A stretch of DNA of 64,000 nt from an uncultured Paracoccaceae bacterium. GTDB lineage: Bacteria; Pseudomonadota; Alphaproteobacteria; Rhodobacterales; Rhodobacteraceae. Position 1 is the stretch's first letter. Each line of letters opens with the position of its first letter. Of this stretch, positions 51,746-61,861 are shown one piece after another. The position numbers were made by a program, and so were the translations under genes. The stretch covers positions 62,001-126,000 of the forward strand of contig CANMQJ010000011.1 in NCBI GenBank assembly GCA_947500005.1, given 5' to 3'. The notes below the pieces were generated by a model, which searched no databases, had not been told where the DNA came from, and saw only the letters and a program-made list of their open reading frames with translations.

Positions 51746-53149
51746 CTACATGTGGATGACGCGCCCATAGGCGTCGAGGACGGATTCGTGCATCATCTCG
51801 CTGAGCGTGGGATGCGGGAACACGGTCTGCATCAGGTCTTCCTCGGTGGTCTCAAGCTGCTTGCCCACGACATAGCCCTGGATCAGCTCGGTGACCTCGG
51901 CGCCCACCATATGCGCGCCCAGAAGCTCACCTGTCCTGGCGTCGAACACGGTCTTGATCATGCCTTCGGCCTCGCCCAGAGCGATGGCCTTGCCATTGCC
52001 GATGAAGGGGAAGCGGCCGACCTTGACCTCGTATCCCTGTTCCTTGGCCCTGGCCTCGGTCAGGCCGACACTGGCGACCTGCGGCTGGCAATAGGTGCAG
52101 CCCGCGATGCTTTCGGGTTTGACAGGGTGGGCGTGCTGGCCCGCGATCAGTTCGGCCACCATCACGCCTTCGTGGCTGGCCTTGTGCGCCAGCCAGGGCG
52201 CGCCCGCGATGTCGCCGATGGCATAGAGCCCATCAACGCCGGTGCGGCAGTATTCATCCGTCACCACATGAGTGCGGTCCACCTTGACGCCAAGCGCCTC
52301 GAGGCCCAGCCCCTCGGTATTGCCGACGATGCCGACGGCGGAAATCACCGTGTCGAATTCGTGCTGTTCGACCTTGCCGCCGATCTCGATATGGGCGGTG
52401 ACCTTGCCCTTGGCGCGGTCGAGCTTTTTGACCATCGCCTTTTCCTTGATGGTCATGCCCTGCTTGACGAACTGCTTTTTCGCGAAGGCGCTGATCTCGG
52501 CATCCTCGACCGGCAGGATGCGGTCCATCACCTCGACCACGGTCGTCTCGGCGCCGAGCGTGTTGTAGAAGCTGGCGAATTCGATCCCGATCGCGCCCGA
52601 GCCGATGACCAGCAGCTTTTTCGGCATGTGCCTGGGTTGCAGCGCGTGCTTGTAGGTCCAGACCATGTCGCCATCGGCCTCGAGTCCCGGCAGTTCGCGG
52701 GCGCGCGCACCGGTGGCCAGCACGATGTTCCTGGCGGTCAGCTCCTCGGTGCCCTTGTCGGTCTTGACGCTGACCTTGCCCCCGGACTTACCTGCGGCGG
52801 GGATCGTCGCCTCGCCCATGATTACCGTGACCTTGTTCTTCTTGAGAAGATGGCCCACGCCGCTGGTAAGCTGCTTGGCCACGCCGCGCGACCGCTTGAC
52901 CACGGCGTCGAGATCATAGCCGATCTTGTCGGCGGAAAGGCCGAATTCCTTGGCGCGCTCCATCAGGTGGAACACCTCGGCCGAGCGCAGCATGGCCTTG
53001 GTGGGAATGCAGCCCCAGTTGAGGCAGATGCCCCCCAGATGCTCGCGCTCGACGACGCAGGTCTTGAGCCCGAGCTGCGCCGCGCGGATGGCGGCCACAT
53101 AGCCACCGGGTCCTGCACCGATCACGATGACATCGAATGATTGCGCCAT
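51746..53149 (-). CDS. lpdA: Dihydrolipoyl dehydrogenase (E3)
   Basis: FAD-dependent E3 component of 2-oxoacid dehydrogenase complexes, 467 residues. The FAD motif is VIVIGAGPGGYVAAIRAAQLG, the redox cysteines are Cys42 and Cys47 in GGICLNWGCIPTKAM, the NAD motif is LLVIGSGAIGIEFASFYNTLG and the catalytic base lies in VFPHPTLSEMMHESV. The sequence is of the type usually found with pyruvate dehydrogenase, but no E1 or E2 gene is next to it here. The ATG at 53149 (MAQSFDVIV) gives the family N-terminus. Confidence 0.94.
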   Translation of the reverse strand: MAQSFDVIVIGAGPGGYVAAIRAAQLGLKTCVVEREHLGGICLNWGCIPTKAMLRSAEVFHLMERAKEFGLSADKIGYDLDAVVKRSRGVAKQLTSGVGHLLKKNKVTVIMGEATIPAAGKSGGKVSVKTDKGTEELTARNIVLATGARARELPGLEADGDMVWTYKHALQPRHMPKKLLVIGSGAIGIEFASFYNTLGAETTVVEVMDRILPVEDAEISAFAKKQFVKQGMTIKEKAMVKKLDRAKGKVTAHIEIGGKVEQHEFDTVISAVGIVGNTEGLGLEALGVKVDRTHVVTDEYCRTGVDGLYAIGDIAGAPWLAHKASHEGVMVAELIAGQHAHPVKPESIAGCTYCQPQVASVGLTEARAKEQGYEVKVGRFPFIGNGKAIALGEAEGMIKTVFDARTGELLGAHMVGAEVTELIQGYVVGKQLETTEEDLMQTVFPHPTLSEMMHESVLDAYGRVIHM

Positions 53150-53310
53150 TTGTCCTCCCCGGCTTTTCCGCCACGTCACAGGTTTTTCCTAGTTCAGCGC
53201 GTGGCCTGCATCAATGGCCGACCGGCGCAAATGGAGCCTATACCGACACCTGTCCGGCGGCTAGGCTTTGGAGAAACCGCGTGGCGGATCACGGACAAAA
53301 GGACGCGCCG

Positions 53311-53736
53311 ATGGGAAAAGTGATCAAGGATCTGTTTCTGGCCCTGCTCAACGCAACATTGATCCTTGTTGCGGTATGTTTGTTTCTGGGATGGAAACTG
53401 ATGTCGACCGTGGATGGCGTGGTTTCCAACGCGGCGGCGAATCTCGAGGTGCTGCGCCCCTTGCGCGAAGAAGTGGCCGGCATGCGGGAAGAGGTGCAGG
53501 GCCTGCGCAGCGATCTGGCCACCATGGCGGACGGCGCGGACGGGATCAGCGCGGCGGCGGCGGAGCGGCTGCAGCTGCGGGCGGAGGCATTGGAGGCGCG
53601 CATGGACGAGGTCCGGTCGCAGATTTCGACCTCGCTGGGATCGCCGGAGGAGCTGATCGATCATTCGATCGAGACCGCCGCCGATGCGGCGGCCCGGTCC
53701 ATCGCAGATCTGCGCGGCTGCAGCTTGCCGGACTAG
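53311..53736 (+). CDS. Membrane-anchored coiled-coil hypothetical protein
   Basis: A 141-residue protein with one N-terminal membrane helix (LFLALLNATLILVAVCLFLG, residues 8-27) and a helical, probably coiled-coil remainder (LRPLREEVAGMREEVQGLRS, QLRAEALEARMDEVRSQIST). No known domain. AAAAGGAC precedes the ATG. The stop overlaps the DUF924 stop on the other strand by four bases. Confidence 0.72.
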   Translation: MGKVIKDLFLALLNATLILVAVCLFLGWKLMSTVDGVVSNAAANLEVLRPLREEVAGMREEVQGLRSDLATMADGADGISAAAAERLQLRAEALEARMDEVRSQISTSLGSPEELIDHSIETAADAAARSIADLRGCSLPD

Positions 53737-54329
53737 CTGGCGGCACGCGCGCCCTTGCGTGCGCGCAGTTCCTTCACCGTCTTGCCATATCCGCCGTCTT
53801 GCACATAGGCGGCCTCACCCGGCGTGGTGTCCCGTCGAAGCGCCTCGTTGCGATAGGGAAACCGGCCGAATTCGCGGATGACCTCGCGATGCGCGCGGGC
53901 ATGCAGCAGGTTATCGGCCCCGGTTTCGGGCATCCTCTCGCACATCAGGCGGATGCAGCGTTCCTGGTCGCAGAGGTTCTCGGAATGCATCATCGGCAGG
54001 TAGAAGAACTGCCGGGCGGGCTCGTCGATCTTGAGGTCCCAGCCCTTGTCCACCGCGGCCTTGGCCGCCGCCAGCGCCACCTTGTCGGTGGAAAAGGCGC
54101 GCCCCTCGCCCCGGAACATGTTGCGGGGGAACTGGTCCGTCAGGATGATGTAGGCCAGCGCACCGCTGGGATAGGTCAGCCAGAGCGAGAACCTGCCCTC
54201 TGCCGCCTGCTTCCAGGTGTCCAGGAACCTGTCACGGATCGCGGCGTCGAGCGCCTCGTCCTGCCGGTACCATCCTTTTGGCCCGATTTCGTCAAGCCAG
54301 TAATTCAAAATCTGCTCAGGGCCGACCAT
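53733..54329 (-). CDS. DUF924 family protein
   Basis: A 198-residue alpha-helical protein of family DUF924, unknown function. Diagnostic segments are ILNYWLDEIGPKGWYRQDEA, ALAYIILTDQFPRNMFRGEG, FFYLPMMHSENLCDQERCI and HREVIREFGRFPYRNEALRR. The fold is TPR-like in known structures. It converges with the coiled-coil gene and is preceded by an AT-rich palindrome. Confidence 0.92.
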   Translation of the reverse strand: MVGPEQILNYWLDEIGPKGWYRQDEALDAAIRDRFLDTWKQAAEGRFSLWLTYPSGALAYIILTDQFPRNMFRGEGRAFSTDKVALAAAKAAVDKGWDLKIDEPARQFFYLPMMHSENLCDQERCIRLMCERMPETGADNLLHARAHREVIREFGRFPYRNEALRRDTTPGEAAYVQDGGYGKTVKELRARKGARAAS

Positions 54330-54363
54330 GGGTATCGCCTCCCGTTTTCCTCGCCCGGTTCAC

Positions 54364-54385
54364 TAAAGGATTAAAAAATCTTTTA
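54364..54385. promoter_or_regulatory. AT-rich palindrome upstream of the DUF924 gene
   Basis: TAAAGGATT and AATCTTTTA form a 9-bp inverted repeat with one mismatch around AAAA, 35 bases before the DUF924 start codon. It stands out against the GC-rich background. It could be an operator, or, for transcription coming from the right, a weak stem. Confidence 0.3.
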
Positions 54386-54435
54386 CAAAACCGTCATAGT
54401 AACATCTTGCAACACCGACGACATATTTCCACCCC

Positions 54436-55707
54436 TTAAGCGACTTCCTGCTCGTCTTTCTCCTCCTGATCGGCCTCGTAGGCGATTTCCTGTGCAATAT
54501 CGAGCGCCACGGGCGACGCGGTGGGATAGATGGTCGCCATCGCGCCCGTCTCGTCCACCGGGGTCGATGGCCGCTGGGTCATCCGGTAGAGCGCGTAGAG
54601 CGCCGTGGCGAAGAGCAGCGTCGCCACGAACAGAAAGAACCCGGCCGGGCCAAAGATCGCATCCCCCATCAGCCAGCCGGTGATGACCGGCCCCGCGATG
54701 GCCCCCATGCCGTTGATGAAGACCAGCCCGCCCGAGGCCGCCGCCATGTCGTCGAAATCGAGATAATCGTTGGTGTAGGCGATCAGCAGCGAATAGAGCG
54801 GGTTCGACAGCCCGCCGATGAAGAAGGCCGCAACCAGCAGCAGGGTGAAGTTGCCGCCCGCGATGATGCCCACCATCGCGCCGCCGCCGGCAAGCGCAGC
54901 CGCCAGCATGATCAGGAAGCGGCGGTCCATCCGATCCGAAAGCCATCCAAGCGGGTATTGCAACAGCATCGCGCCGACATAGAAGCTGGCCACGAAGGTC
55001 GAGATCTGCGGCAGGGTCAGACCCGCGCGCGCGCCATAGACCGCACCCATGCCGAACTGGGCCGAGAAGACACCACCCAGCAGGAACATGCCCACGCATC
55101 CCAGCGGCGAGATCTCCATCAGCTGGCGCAGGGTCATCGGCTTGGTCGAGTCGAAGGCCGGGGTGGGCGAGATCGACAGCAGGATCGGCGCGAAGCTGAC
55201 CGAGACGAGGATCGAGGCGATCACGAAGGTCTCGTATCCCGCCGGATCGCCCGCCAGCATCAGCCCCTGGGCCGCGACGATGCCCATCATCTGAACGATC
55301 ATGTAAAGCGACAGCGCCTGGCCGCGATTCTCGTTGTTGGCCGCGTTGTTGAGCCAGCTTTCCGCGGTCACGTACACGCCCGAAAAGCAGAATCCGACGA
55401 GGACGCGGCCCGCGACCCAGACATAGGTTTCCGGGAAGAAGGGATAGATGATCATCACCGCCGAGATGAGCGAGGCCAGGGCGGCGAAGACGCGCACATG
55501 GCCCACGCGCCGGATCATCTCGGGCGCGAGGCGCGAGCCACCGAGGAAGCCCAGGAAATAGGCCGACATGACAAAGGACATCTCGAAGGTGGTAAACCCC
55601 TCGATCTCGCCGCGCACGCCCAGCAAGGTGCCTTGCAGGCCATTGCCCACCATCAGCAGCCCCATGCCCAGCAGCAGGGCCCATGCGCTCAAGAAGAACT
55701 GGAACAT
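54436..55707 (-). CDS. MFS transporter (YcaD-like)
   Basis: Major facilitator permease of 423 residues with about twelve membrane helices. The first helix region is FFLSAWALLLGMGLLMVGNG, the loop 2-3 segment LGGSRLAPEMIRRVGHVRVF, and the second half repeats it as YPLGWLSDRMDRRFLIML. The ESWLNNAANNENRGQALSLY segment is typical of the YcaD group. The C-terminus is acidic (EADQEEKDEQEVA). Substrate unknown. Confidence 0.88.
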   Translation of the reverse strand: MFQFFLSAWALLLGMGLLMVGNGLQGTLLGVRGEIEGFTTFEMSFVMSAYFLGFLGGSRLAPEMIRRVGHVRVFAALASLISAVMIIYPFFPETYVWVAGRVLVGFCFSGVYVTAESWLNNAANNENRGQALSLYMIVQMMGIVAAQGLMLAGDPAGYETFVIASILVSVSFAPILLSISPTPAFDSTKPMTLRQLMEISPLGCVGMFLLGGVFSAQFGMGAVYGARAGLTLPQISTFVASFYVGAMLLQYPLGWLSDRMDRRFLIMLAAALAGGGAMVGIIAGGNFTLLLVAAFFIGGLSNPLYSLLIAYTNDYLDFDDMAAASGGLVFINGMGAIAGPVITGWLMGDAIFGPAGFFLFVATLLFATALYALYRMTQRPSTPVDETGAMATIYPTASPVALDIAQEIAYEADQEEKDEQEVA

Positions 55708-55821
55708 CCGTCGCCTCCGGTGTTCGGAATGAATTTCCCGGTGCCTTGCCCGGAGCTTACGGCCGTCTCGTGACGGAAACTGCCACGAACCTAGGGGGAT
55801 TCGCCCCCGAGTTCACGTCCT

Positions 55822-56868
55822 TCACGGGATCAATAGCGACGCGTCGCCATAGGAGAAGAACCGGTAACGGTCCGCCACCGCGTGATCGTAGATGCGTTGG
55901 ATGCGGTCCTGCCCCATGAGCGCCGAGACCAACATCATCAGCGTGGATTTCGGCAGGTGGAAATTGGTCATCAGCGCGTCGGTGACCCGGAAGGTGAAAC
56001 CGGGATAGATGAAGATGTCGGTCTCGCCCTCCCACGCGGCGATCTCTCCCCCTTGCGCGGCGCTTTCGATCAGGCGCAGCGCCGTCGTGCCCACGGGGAT
56101 GACGCGCCCGCCCGCCGCCCGGGTGGCCGCGATCTCGGCGGCGGCCTCTGGGCTGACGCGGCCCCATTCGGCATGCATCCGGTGGGTGGTCACATCCTCG
56201 ACCTTGACGGGCAGGAAGGTTCCCGCGCCGACATGCAGCGTCACATGGGTGAAGCCGATACCGCGATCCCGGAGCGACGCGAGAAGCGCCTCGTCGAAAT
56301 GCAGCGAGGCGGTGGGCGCGGCCACGGCACCCGAATGGCGGGCCCAGACCGTCTGGTAGTCGGTCTTGTCCTGCTCGTCGGCGGCGCGTTTCGCGGCGAT
56401 GTAGGGCGGCAGCGGCATTGCGCCGGCCTGCGCCAGGGCCGCGTCGAAATCCTCGCCCGCGAGGTTGAAGCGCAGGTGGGCCTGCCCTTCGGCGACCTTT
56501 TCGAGCCGCGCGGAAAGCGCGTCGGAAAAGACGATGTCCTCACCCTCGCGCATCTTCCTGAGCGGCTTGAGGAGCGCGGTCCATGTCCCGTCCGCCTGCG
56601 GTTCGAGCAGAGTGGCCTCGATCCCGGCGCTCACGCGGCCTTGGGCGGTGTCGCGATGCCGGCGGCCCGAGAGGCGCGCGGGGATCACGCGGGTGTCGTT
56701 CAGCACCAGACGGTCGCCCGGGCGCAGCCAGCCGGGCAGCTCGGAGACGACGGAGTCGGTGATCGCCTCACCCTGCGCCACCAGCAGTCGCGCGGAGGAA
56801 CGCGGCCGCGCGGGGCGCGTCGCGATGAGGCTCTCGGGCAGTTGGAAATCGAAATCGCTCAGCTTCAT
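55822..56868 (-). CDS. queA: S-adenosylmethionine:tRNA ribosyltransferase-isomerase
   Basis: Queuosine biosynthesis enzyme that transfers the ribosyl part of SAM to preQ1-tRNA, 348 residues. Signature segments are [58 protein letters not shown] and [20 protein letters not shown]. The start at MKLSDFDFQ is the family N-terminus, although the frame is open for 58 more codons upstream. It lies 43 bases downstream of the AsmA-like gene. Confidence 0.95.
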   Translation of the reverse strand: MKLSDFDFQLPESLIATRPARPRSSARLLVAQGEAITDSVVSELPGWLRPGDRLVLNDTRVIPARLSGRRHRDTAQGRVSAGIEATLLEPQADGTWTALLKPLRKMREGEDIVFSDALSARLEKVAEGQAHLRFNLAGEDFDAALAQAGAMPLPPYIAAKRAADEQDKTDYQTVWARHSGAVAAPTASLHFDEALLASLRDRGIGFTHVTLHVGAGTFLPVKVEDVTTHRMHAEWGRVSPEAAAEIAATRAAGGRVIPVGTTALRLIESAAQGGEIAAWEGETDIFIYPGFTFRVTDALMTNFHLPKSTLMMLVSALMGQDRIQRIYDHAVADRYRFFSYGDASLLIP

Positions 56869-56911
56869 GGGGCTGCCCCTACCCAAGCGGAACGGATTCG
56901 GCCACCGCTTT

Positions 56912-59900
56912 TCAGCGGTCGCCGCGCGAGCCTGCGTAGGGATTGGGTTCGTCGGCCGGATCGGGCGCAGCCTGCACCCCCGGCGCGGTCGGAACGCTCG
57001 GCGCGGGCTCGCGGAAGATCTCGCGCAGAAAGCCGGGTGCAAGACCCGAAAGCGGGTTCACGCTGACCTGTGGCGAGGCCGTCGGACCGGTCAGCGTATA
57101 GTTGAAACCGATCACCCCTTCGCCCTTGCGGGTGAGGACCGAGCCGATGGAATTGAGCAGGTAGACCGGCGAGACCACGCCGCGCAGGTTCAGCACCTCG
57201 CGCTGCGTGTCGACCACGCCGTCCAACGAAAGGCCGATCGACGGCCCCACCGCGCTGGCCGAGAGCACGCGCAGCGCCTGCGGCGTGATCCGCATCTGCG
57301 CATCCATCTCGGTGAAGAGGATCCCCTGCCCCGACATCTCGTCGATGAGGCCCACCACGCTGATCGCGTTGAGCAGCGCGGCCATGGCGGGGGCGTCCTT
57401 GATCCGGGTGTCGCGCACGGCCAGCTGCGCGTTGTAGTGCCCCTCGGCCTCCAGCGGCTCGATCACCATCTGGAAACTGCCGCCGACCGCCTGGCGCAGG
57501 ATGCCGGTCGCGCGGAACACCGCCCCCGCATCGGTGGCCTGGACCAGCACGCCCGCGCCCTGCGGACGCGGCAGGATCTGGCCCGTGAGTTCGGGCGCGC
57601 CGTTGAGCCGCGCGGTGAAGGTGCCCGCCATTCCCCCCGTGGTGGTCAGGGTCCCGCGCAGCCCGGTCAGGGCAATGTCTTCGGTGATCTGGAGCCGGTC
57701 GAGCGCGACCGAGAGGCGGGGGCTGTCCCCGCCGCCGGCCCCACCGCTGCCGCCGAATGCCGCGCGGCGCAGGTCGAGCGTTCCTCCAAGCACGCGAATC
57801 TCCGGGGCGGCGCCGCCGCGCCCGACGATCTCGGCGGGGACGGCCAGCCAGTCGCCCAGTTCGAAGCTCGACAGGCGCAGCCGGTCGAATCCACCGCCCT
57901 CGGCAAAGGCGATGGAGCCGCGCGCCCGCAGCCCGGCGGCGTCGAGGGCAAGCGTCTCGACCGCAGGGTCCAGCCCCAGCCGGGCGGTCAGGTCGAGGCG
58001 TCCTTCGGTTGCGGCCGGTTTGCGCCATCCGAGCTGCGGGATCGCCAGCGCCACGCCGGTCAGATCGGACCAGGCCGAAAGCGCGGGCGGAGCGCCACCG
58101 CCGAGTTGCAGCTCGAAACTTGCCGCGCCTCGGCCCGAGACCATCTGGGGCGGCAGTTCGGCGTCGATCTCGGCAAGCAGGTCGGGCGACAGCTCGATCC
58201 GGCCCGACAACAGGCTGCGGGTGCCCGGATCGGCCCCGATGGGCTGCCGCCAGCGGGCCTGAACCGGGACGGACCCGAACAGCCCCTCGCCGGACAGTTC
58301 GACCTGCGTGCCGTCGCCACGCAGCGCCAGGCGGTCGGCGCGCAGCGTCTTGCCGGGCACGAGGACGGTGGAGGCCAGATCCGTGACTTCGCCGGTGAAA
58401 TGATAGTCGAGATCCCCGATCACGACCTTGTCCTTGAGCGGCAGGGCGAGCGTACCCTGCATGGCCACCTGCCCCTGCGCCAGATCGACGGGAAGCCCGG
58501 CCTTGGTCAGCACCTCGATCGGCGGGTGGTTCAGCATGGCCATCATCGCCGTGACGCTGCCCCGTGCGCGCAGCCGCGCGATGCCGGGGGCGGCCTTCTT
58601 GATGCCGATGTCGGGGATGATGAAGGAACTGCCGGTGGCATCGACCTCTCCGCCCGCGCCAGGCCGCACCACGCCCGCATGCGCGGTGACGGAGAACCGG
58701 CTGCCTGTCAGGCTTGCACGGCCGCGTGCCTCCTCGAGCGGAGGAAGTGCCTTGGCAAAGCGGATCGCGGCCTCGGCAAAGCGGAAATCGGCGTGGAGCG
58801 CGGGGGATTGCCCAGGCGACAGGCGCAGGGCGAGGTCGAGGTCGCTGAGCTGGCCGGACTGCAGGTTCTCGGTCACCCATTTGCGGGGCTTGTCGGCGAT
58901 GGCCTCTGGCCAGTAGGCCAGCAGCTGGTCGGGCGTCAGCCGGTCGAGCCAGGCGTCGAGCCGCAGCTCCCAACCCTCGGGATGGGCGTCGAGACCGCCT
59001 GACAGGTGCAGGTTGCGATCCTCGTGCCGCACGACCATCTCGCCCAGGACCAGCCGGAACGGGTCGAGACGCAGCGACAGGTCCAGTGAGGTCCGGTCAA
59101 GGCGCAGAGGCTCGGGGTAGACGTCATCGGGATTGACGCGGATCCCGGTCAGGTCGAACTGCCCCACCAGGCGTTCCAGCCTGCCGGTAGCAACACCGTC
59201 GAGATAGGCGCGGCCGTCCGCCACGCCGGACCCCCAGGCGGATTCGATGGAGATCTCGTCGAAATCCAGCCGCTGGGCATTCGGGGCGTAGGTGAAATAG
59301 GTGCGCGCGGCGGTGAAGGGGATCGGTCGGGTGCCGGGATTGGGCTGCACCGCTCCGGCGCCGATCTGCAACGTGGCCGAGACCGGCCCCAGCGTCCGTT
59401 CGGCGCCGACGCTGCCGCGCAGACTGCCCGAGATCGGGGCCTGGAGCACGCCCAGCCATTGCAGGGCCGGGCTCTGGCTCGCGATGTCCTCGGCCGCCAG
59501 GTCCGACACGGTGATGCCGAAGGTCGCGTCGGGCTCTCCCAGGCGGCTGGTGTAATTCGCCTCGACCGTGCTGACATAGTCGCGCCCGCCAAGGACCGAG
59601 AAGGCGGTAGCGACCCGCATGTCGGGCCCTTCGCGCGTGATGCGGATCTGCCCGGCATCCGCGGCCCAGGACCGCCCGGCACGCAGATCTCGGAAATCGA
59701 GCGAGACATTGGTCAGCTCGAAGCCTGTCAGGGCCGAGAATTGCGGCGACAGGAACACGGCATCCCATCGCTCCATCAGCGCGGGCAGGTCGGGGAATTG
59801 CTCGGCCCGGGCGGCGCTGCCCGCCGAGAGCGTCAGCGTCCCGTCGCCGTCGCGTTGCAGATCGACCCGCGCGCCGCTGAGCGCGATGCGTTTGGGCCGG

Positions 59901-60307
59901 ACCTCGCCCCTGAGCAGTGGCCGCATGGCGAGGCTTGCCTCGGCATGGTCGAGGTCGAGGATCACGCGGCCCTCGGCGTCGGCGAGGCTCAGGTCAAGCA
60001 GCCGCAGCCGCGGGCGCCATCCCTGGTTGATGATGAAGCTGACATCGCCGAAGGTGACGCGCAGCCCGCCGGTCGCCTCTTCCAGCCGGGTCTCGATCCG
60101 CGTCTTGAGCCAGTCGGGCGCGTGCAGGCGCTGCCCCACCACCATGATCGCCGCGAGCAGGGCCAGCGCGGACAGGAGGATGGTGCCGCGTATGGCCTTC
60201 AGCCCGGTACCGCGCTTGCCCCGGCCATCCTTGCCGGCGGGTTTGCCGGATCCGCGCGCGGGGGCCTTTCCACCCCCGTCCGGCGGTCTATTATGCCCCT
60301 CATTCAA
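56912..60307 (-). CDS. Large AsmA-like protein (DUF3971 / AsmA_2 type)
   Basis: A protein of about 1131 residues with one N-terminal membrane helix ([19 protein letters not shown]) and a long periplasmic beta-rich body, as in the AsmA/YhdP/TamB group that bridges inner and outer membranes and moves phospholipids. The N-terminal [20 protein letters not shown] and C-terminal [20 protein letters not shown] with [20 protein letters not shown] are typical of DUF3971/AsmA_2. No ATG fits; I propose TTG at 60307, giving a 27-base gap to the divergent bcp. The exact start is uncertain. Confidence 0.85.
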   Translation of the reverse strand: MNEGHNRPPDGGGKAPARGSGKPAGKDGRGKRGTGLKAIRGTILLSALALLAAIMVVGQRLHAPDWLKTRIETRLEEATGGLRVTFGDVSFIINQGWRPRLRLLDLSLADAEGRVILDLDHAEASLAMRPLLRGEVRPKRIALSGARVDLQRDGDGTLTLSAGSAARAEQFPDLPALMERWDAVFLSPQFSALTGFELTNVSLDFRDLRAGRSWAADAGQIRITREGPDMRVATAFSVLGGRDYVSTVEANYTSRLGEPDATFGITVSDLAAEDIASQSPALQWLGVLQAPISGSLRGSVGAERTLGPVSATLQIGAGAVQPNPGTRPIPFTAARTYFTYAPNAQRLDFDEISIESAWGSGVADGRAYLDGVATGRLERLVGQFDLTGIRVNPDDVYPEPLRLDRTSLDLSLRLDPFRLVLGEMVVRHEDRNLHLSGGLDAHPEGWELRLDAWLDRLTPDQLLAYWPEAIADKPRKWVTENLQSGQLSDLDLALRLSPGQSPALHADFRFAEAAIRFAKALPPLEEARGRASLTGSRFSVTAHAGVVRPGAGGEVDATGSSFIIPDIGIKKAAPGIARLRARGSVTAMMAMLNHPPIEVLTKAGLPVDLAQGQVAMQGTLALPLKDKVVIGDLDYHFTGEVTDLASTVLVPGKTLRADRLALRGDGTQVELSGEGLFGSVPVQARWRQPIGADPGTRSLLSGRIELSPDLLAEIDAELPPQMVSGRGAASFELQLGGGAPPALSAWSDLTGVALAIPQLGWRKPAATEGRLDLTARLGLDPAVETLALDAAGLRARGSIAFAEGGGFDRLRLSSFELGDWLAVPAEIVGRGGAAPEIRVLGGTLDLRRAAFGGSGGAGGGDSPRLSVALDRLQITEDIALTGLRGTLTTTGGMAGTFTARLNGAPELTGQILPRPQGAGVLVQATDAGAVFRATGILRQAVGGSFQMVIEPLEAEGHYNAQLAVRDTRIKDAPAMAALLNAISVVGLIDEMSGQGILFTEMDAQMRITPQALRVLSASAVGPSIGLSLDGVVDTQREVLNLRGVVSPVYLLNSIGSVLTRKGEGVIGFNYTLTGPTASPQVSVNPLSGLAPGFLREIFREPAPSVPTAPGVQAAPDPADEPNPYAGSRGDR

Positions 60308-60334
60308 CCGACTTATCCAACCCGGAGGTGCCCC

Positions 60335-60796
60335 ATGCCCGATACGTCCGATACCGCCCCTGACTTCACCCTGCCGCGAGATGGCGGCGGTGAGGTGACA
60401 TTGTCCGAACTGCGCGGCGGCAAGGTCGTTCTGTTTTTCTATCCTCGCGATGATACGCCGGGCTGCACCAAGGAATCCATCGCCTTTTCCGAGCATAAGG
60501 ACGCGTTCGCACAAGCAGGGGCGACGGTTCTGGGGATTTCGCGCGACACGGTGGCCAAGCATGACAAGTTCATCGCCAAGCACGACCTGACGGTGCCGCT
60601 GCTTTCGGATGCCGACAGCACGGTGTGCGAGGATTACGGCGTCTGGGTCGAGAAGAACATGTACGGCAAGACATCCATGGGCATCGAACGCTCGACCTTC
60701 CTCATCGACGAGAACGGCAAGATCGCCCGGGTCTGGCGCAAGGTGAAGGTGCCGGGCCATGTCGAGGAAGTGCTGGAGGCGGTCAAGGGCGGCTGA
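60335..60796 (+). CDS. bcp: Thioredoxin-dependent peroxiredoxin (Bcp/PrxQ)
   Basis: Peroxide-reducing enzyme of 153 residues. The peroxidatic Cys44 lies in YPRDDTPGCTKESIAF. The second cysteine normally found five residues later in PrxQ is replaced by alanine, so another cysteine (in STVCEDYG) or a 1-Cys mechanism must serve. GVWVEKNMYGKTSMGIERST is family-typical. CGGAGGTG precedes the ATG. It is divergent from the AsmA-like gene with only 27 bases between start codons. Confidence 0.93.
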   Translation: MPDTSDTAPDFTLPRDGGGEVTLSELRGGKVVLFFYPRDDTPGCTKESIAFSEHKDAFAQAGATVLGISRDTVAKHDKFIAKHDLTVPLLSDADSTVCEDYGVWVEKNMYGKTSMGIERSTFLIDENGKIARVWRKVKVPGHVEEVLEAVKGG

Positions 60797-60858
60797 AGCT
60801 CGACCCGCCGCGCGTCATGGCCTATGCCGCGCGGCGGAAACCCTGAAAGGAGCGCGCC

Positions 60859-61698
60859 GTGACGACGACCCTGACGCAGATGGCGACCGAAGTGCTGATG
60901 ACGGCCGACGGGCGCGAGAAGACCGCCCTGTCCCGCCGGCACGCGCGGGCCTGGTTCGCCGCGCGGCGCGGCGATGCCCCGCCCATCGAGATCGGCACCG
61001 CAGCGCCGCCGCTGCACCCGGCGCGCCCCGAACGGCCCGAGCTGCTTTCGCCGCGCGATGTGCCGCGCAGGCGCCCGGGATCGGAGGCGGGACGCATCGC
61101 GCTGTTGCACGCGGTGGCGCATATCGAGCTGAACGCGGTCGATCTGCATTGGGACATCATCGCGCGGTTCGGGCATGTGCCCATGCCGCCGGGCTTCCAT
61201 GACGACTGGGTGAAATGCGCCGACGAGGAGTCCAAGCATTTCAACCTCGTCTGCGACTGCCTGGAGGCCCTGAGCAGCCATTATGGCGCCCTGCCCGCCC
61301 ATGCAGGCATGTGGCGCGCGGCCGAGGATACCGCCCATGACCTTATGGGGCGGCTGGCCGTCGTTCCCATGGTGCTGGAGGCGCGCGGGCTGGACGTGAC
61401 GCCCGGGATGATCGAGATCTTCCGCAAGGCGGGCGCGGCACAGGCGGTCTCCGCGCTGGAGGTGATCTATGCCGAGGAGGTGGCTCATGTCGCCTATGGC
61501 TCGAAATGGTTCCACTTCCTGTGCGGGCGCGAGGATGCGGACCCGAAAGAGGTGTTTCACGACCTCGTCCGGCGCTATTTCCACGGCGCGCTGAAGCCGC
61601 CCTTCAACGAGGAAAAACGCGCCGAGGCCGGTTTGCCGCCCGATTTCTACTGGCCGCTGGCCGAGGAGACGCCGCCGCGCGACCGCAGCGCCGGGTGA
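60859..61698 (+). CDS. DUF455 ferritin-like protein
   Basis: A 279-residue protein of family DUF455, with a ferritin-like helical core. Probable metal ligands lie in LLHAVAHIELNAVDLHWDII, CADEESKHFNLVCDCLEAL and VIYAEEVAHVAYGSKWF, each carrying Glu with a nearby His. The function is not established; the fold suggests a di-iron oxidase or hydroxylase. The start is GTG after AAAGGAG. It follows bcp by 62 bases and may share its transcript. Confidence 0.88.
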   Translation: MTTTLTQMATEVLMTADGREKTALSRRHARAWFAARRGDAPPIEIGTAAPPLHPARPERPELLSPRDVPRRRPGSEAGRIALLHAVAHIELNAVDLHWDIIARFGHVPMPPGFHDDWVKCADEESKHFNLVCDCLEALSSHYGALPAHAGMWRAAEDTAHDLMGRLAVVPMVLEARGLDVTPGMIEIFRKAGAAQAVSALEVIYAEEVAHVAYGSKWFHFLCGREDADPKEVFHDLVRRYFHGALKPPFNEEKRAEAGLPPDFYWPLAEETPPRDRSAG

Positions 61699-61861
61699 TT
61701 GCATCGGCAACTTTCCGCCCATAAACACTTCATTTCCGGCGCAAAAACGTCACGGCGGTTAACAAACTTGCCCAATTGTCGCCCCGGCTTTATGCAAACG
61801 TCCCAAGGGCTGGCCGGATACTCACCCGGGCAGACGAGGTTGGGGAAGGAAGGACGACGGC

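Noticed and set aside
56465..59002. 845-codon open frame on the plus strand opposite queA and the AsmA-like gene
   Set aside because: No domain and spans two well-supported minus-strand genes.
61740..61800. Possible CtrA site (GTTAAC) before the M23 peptidase gene
   Set aside because: Only one TTAA half-site is present; the second half at N7 spacing is absent.
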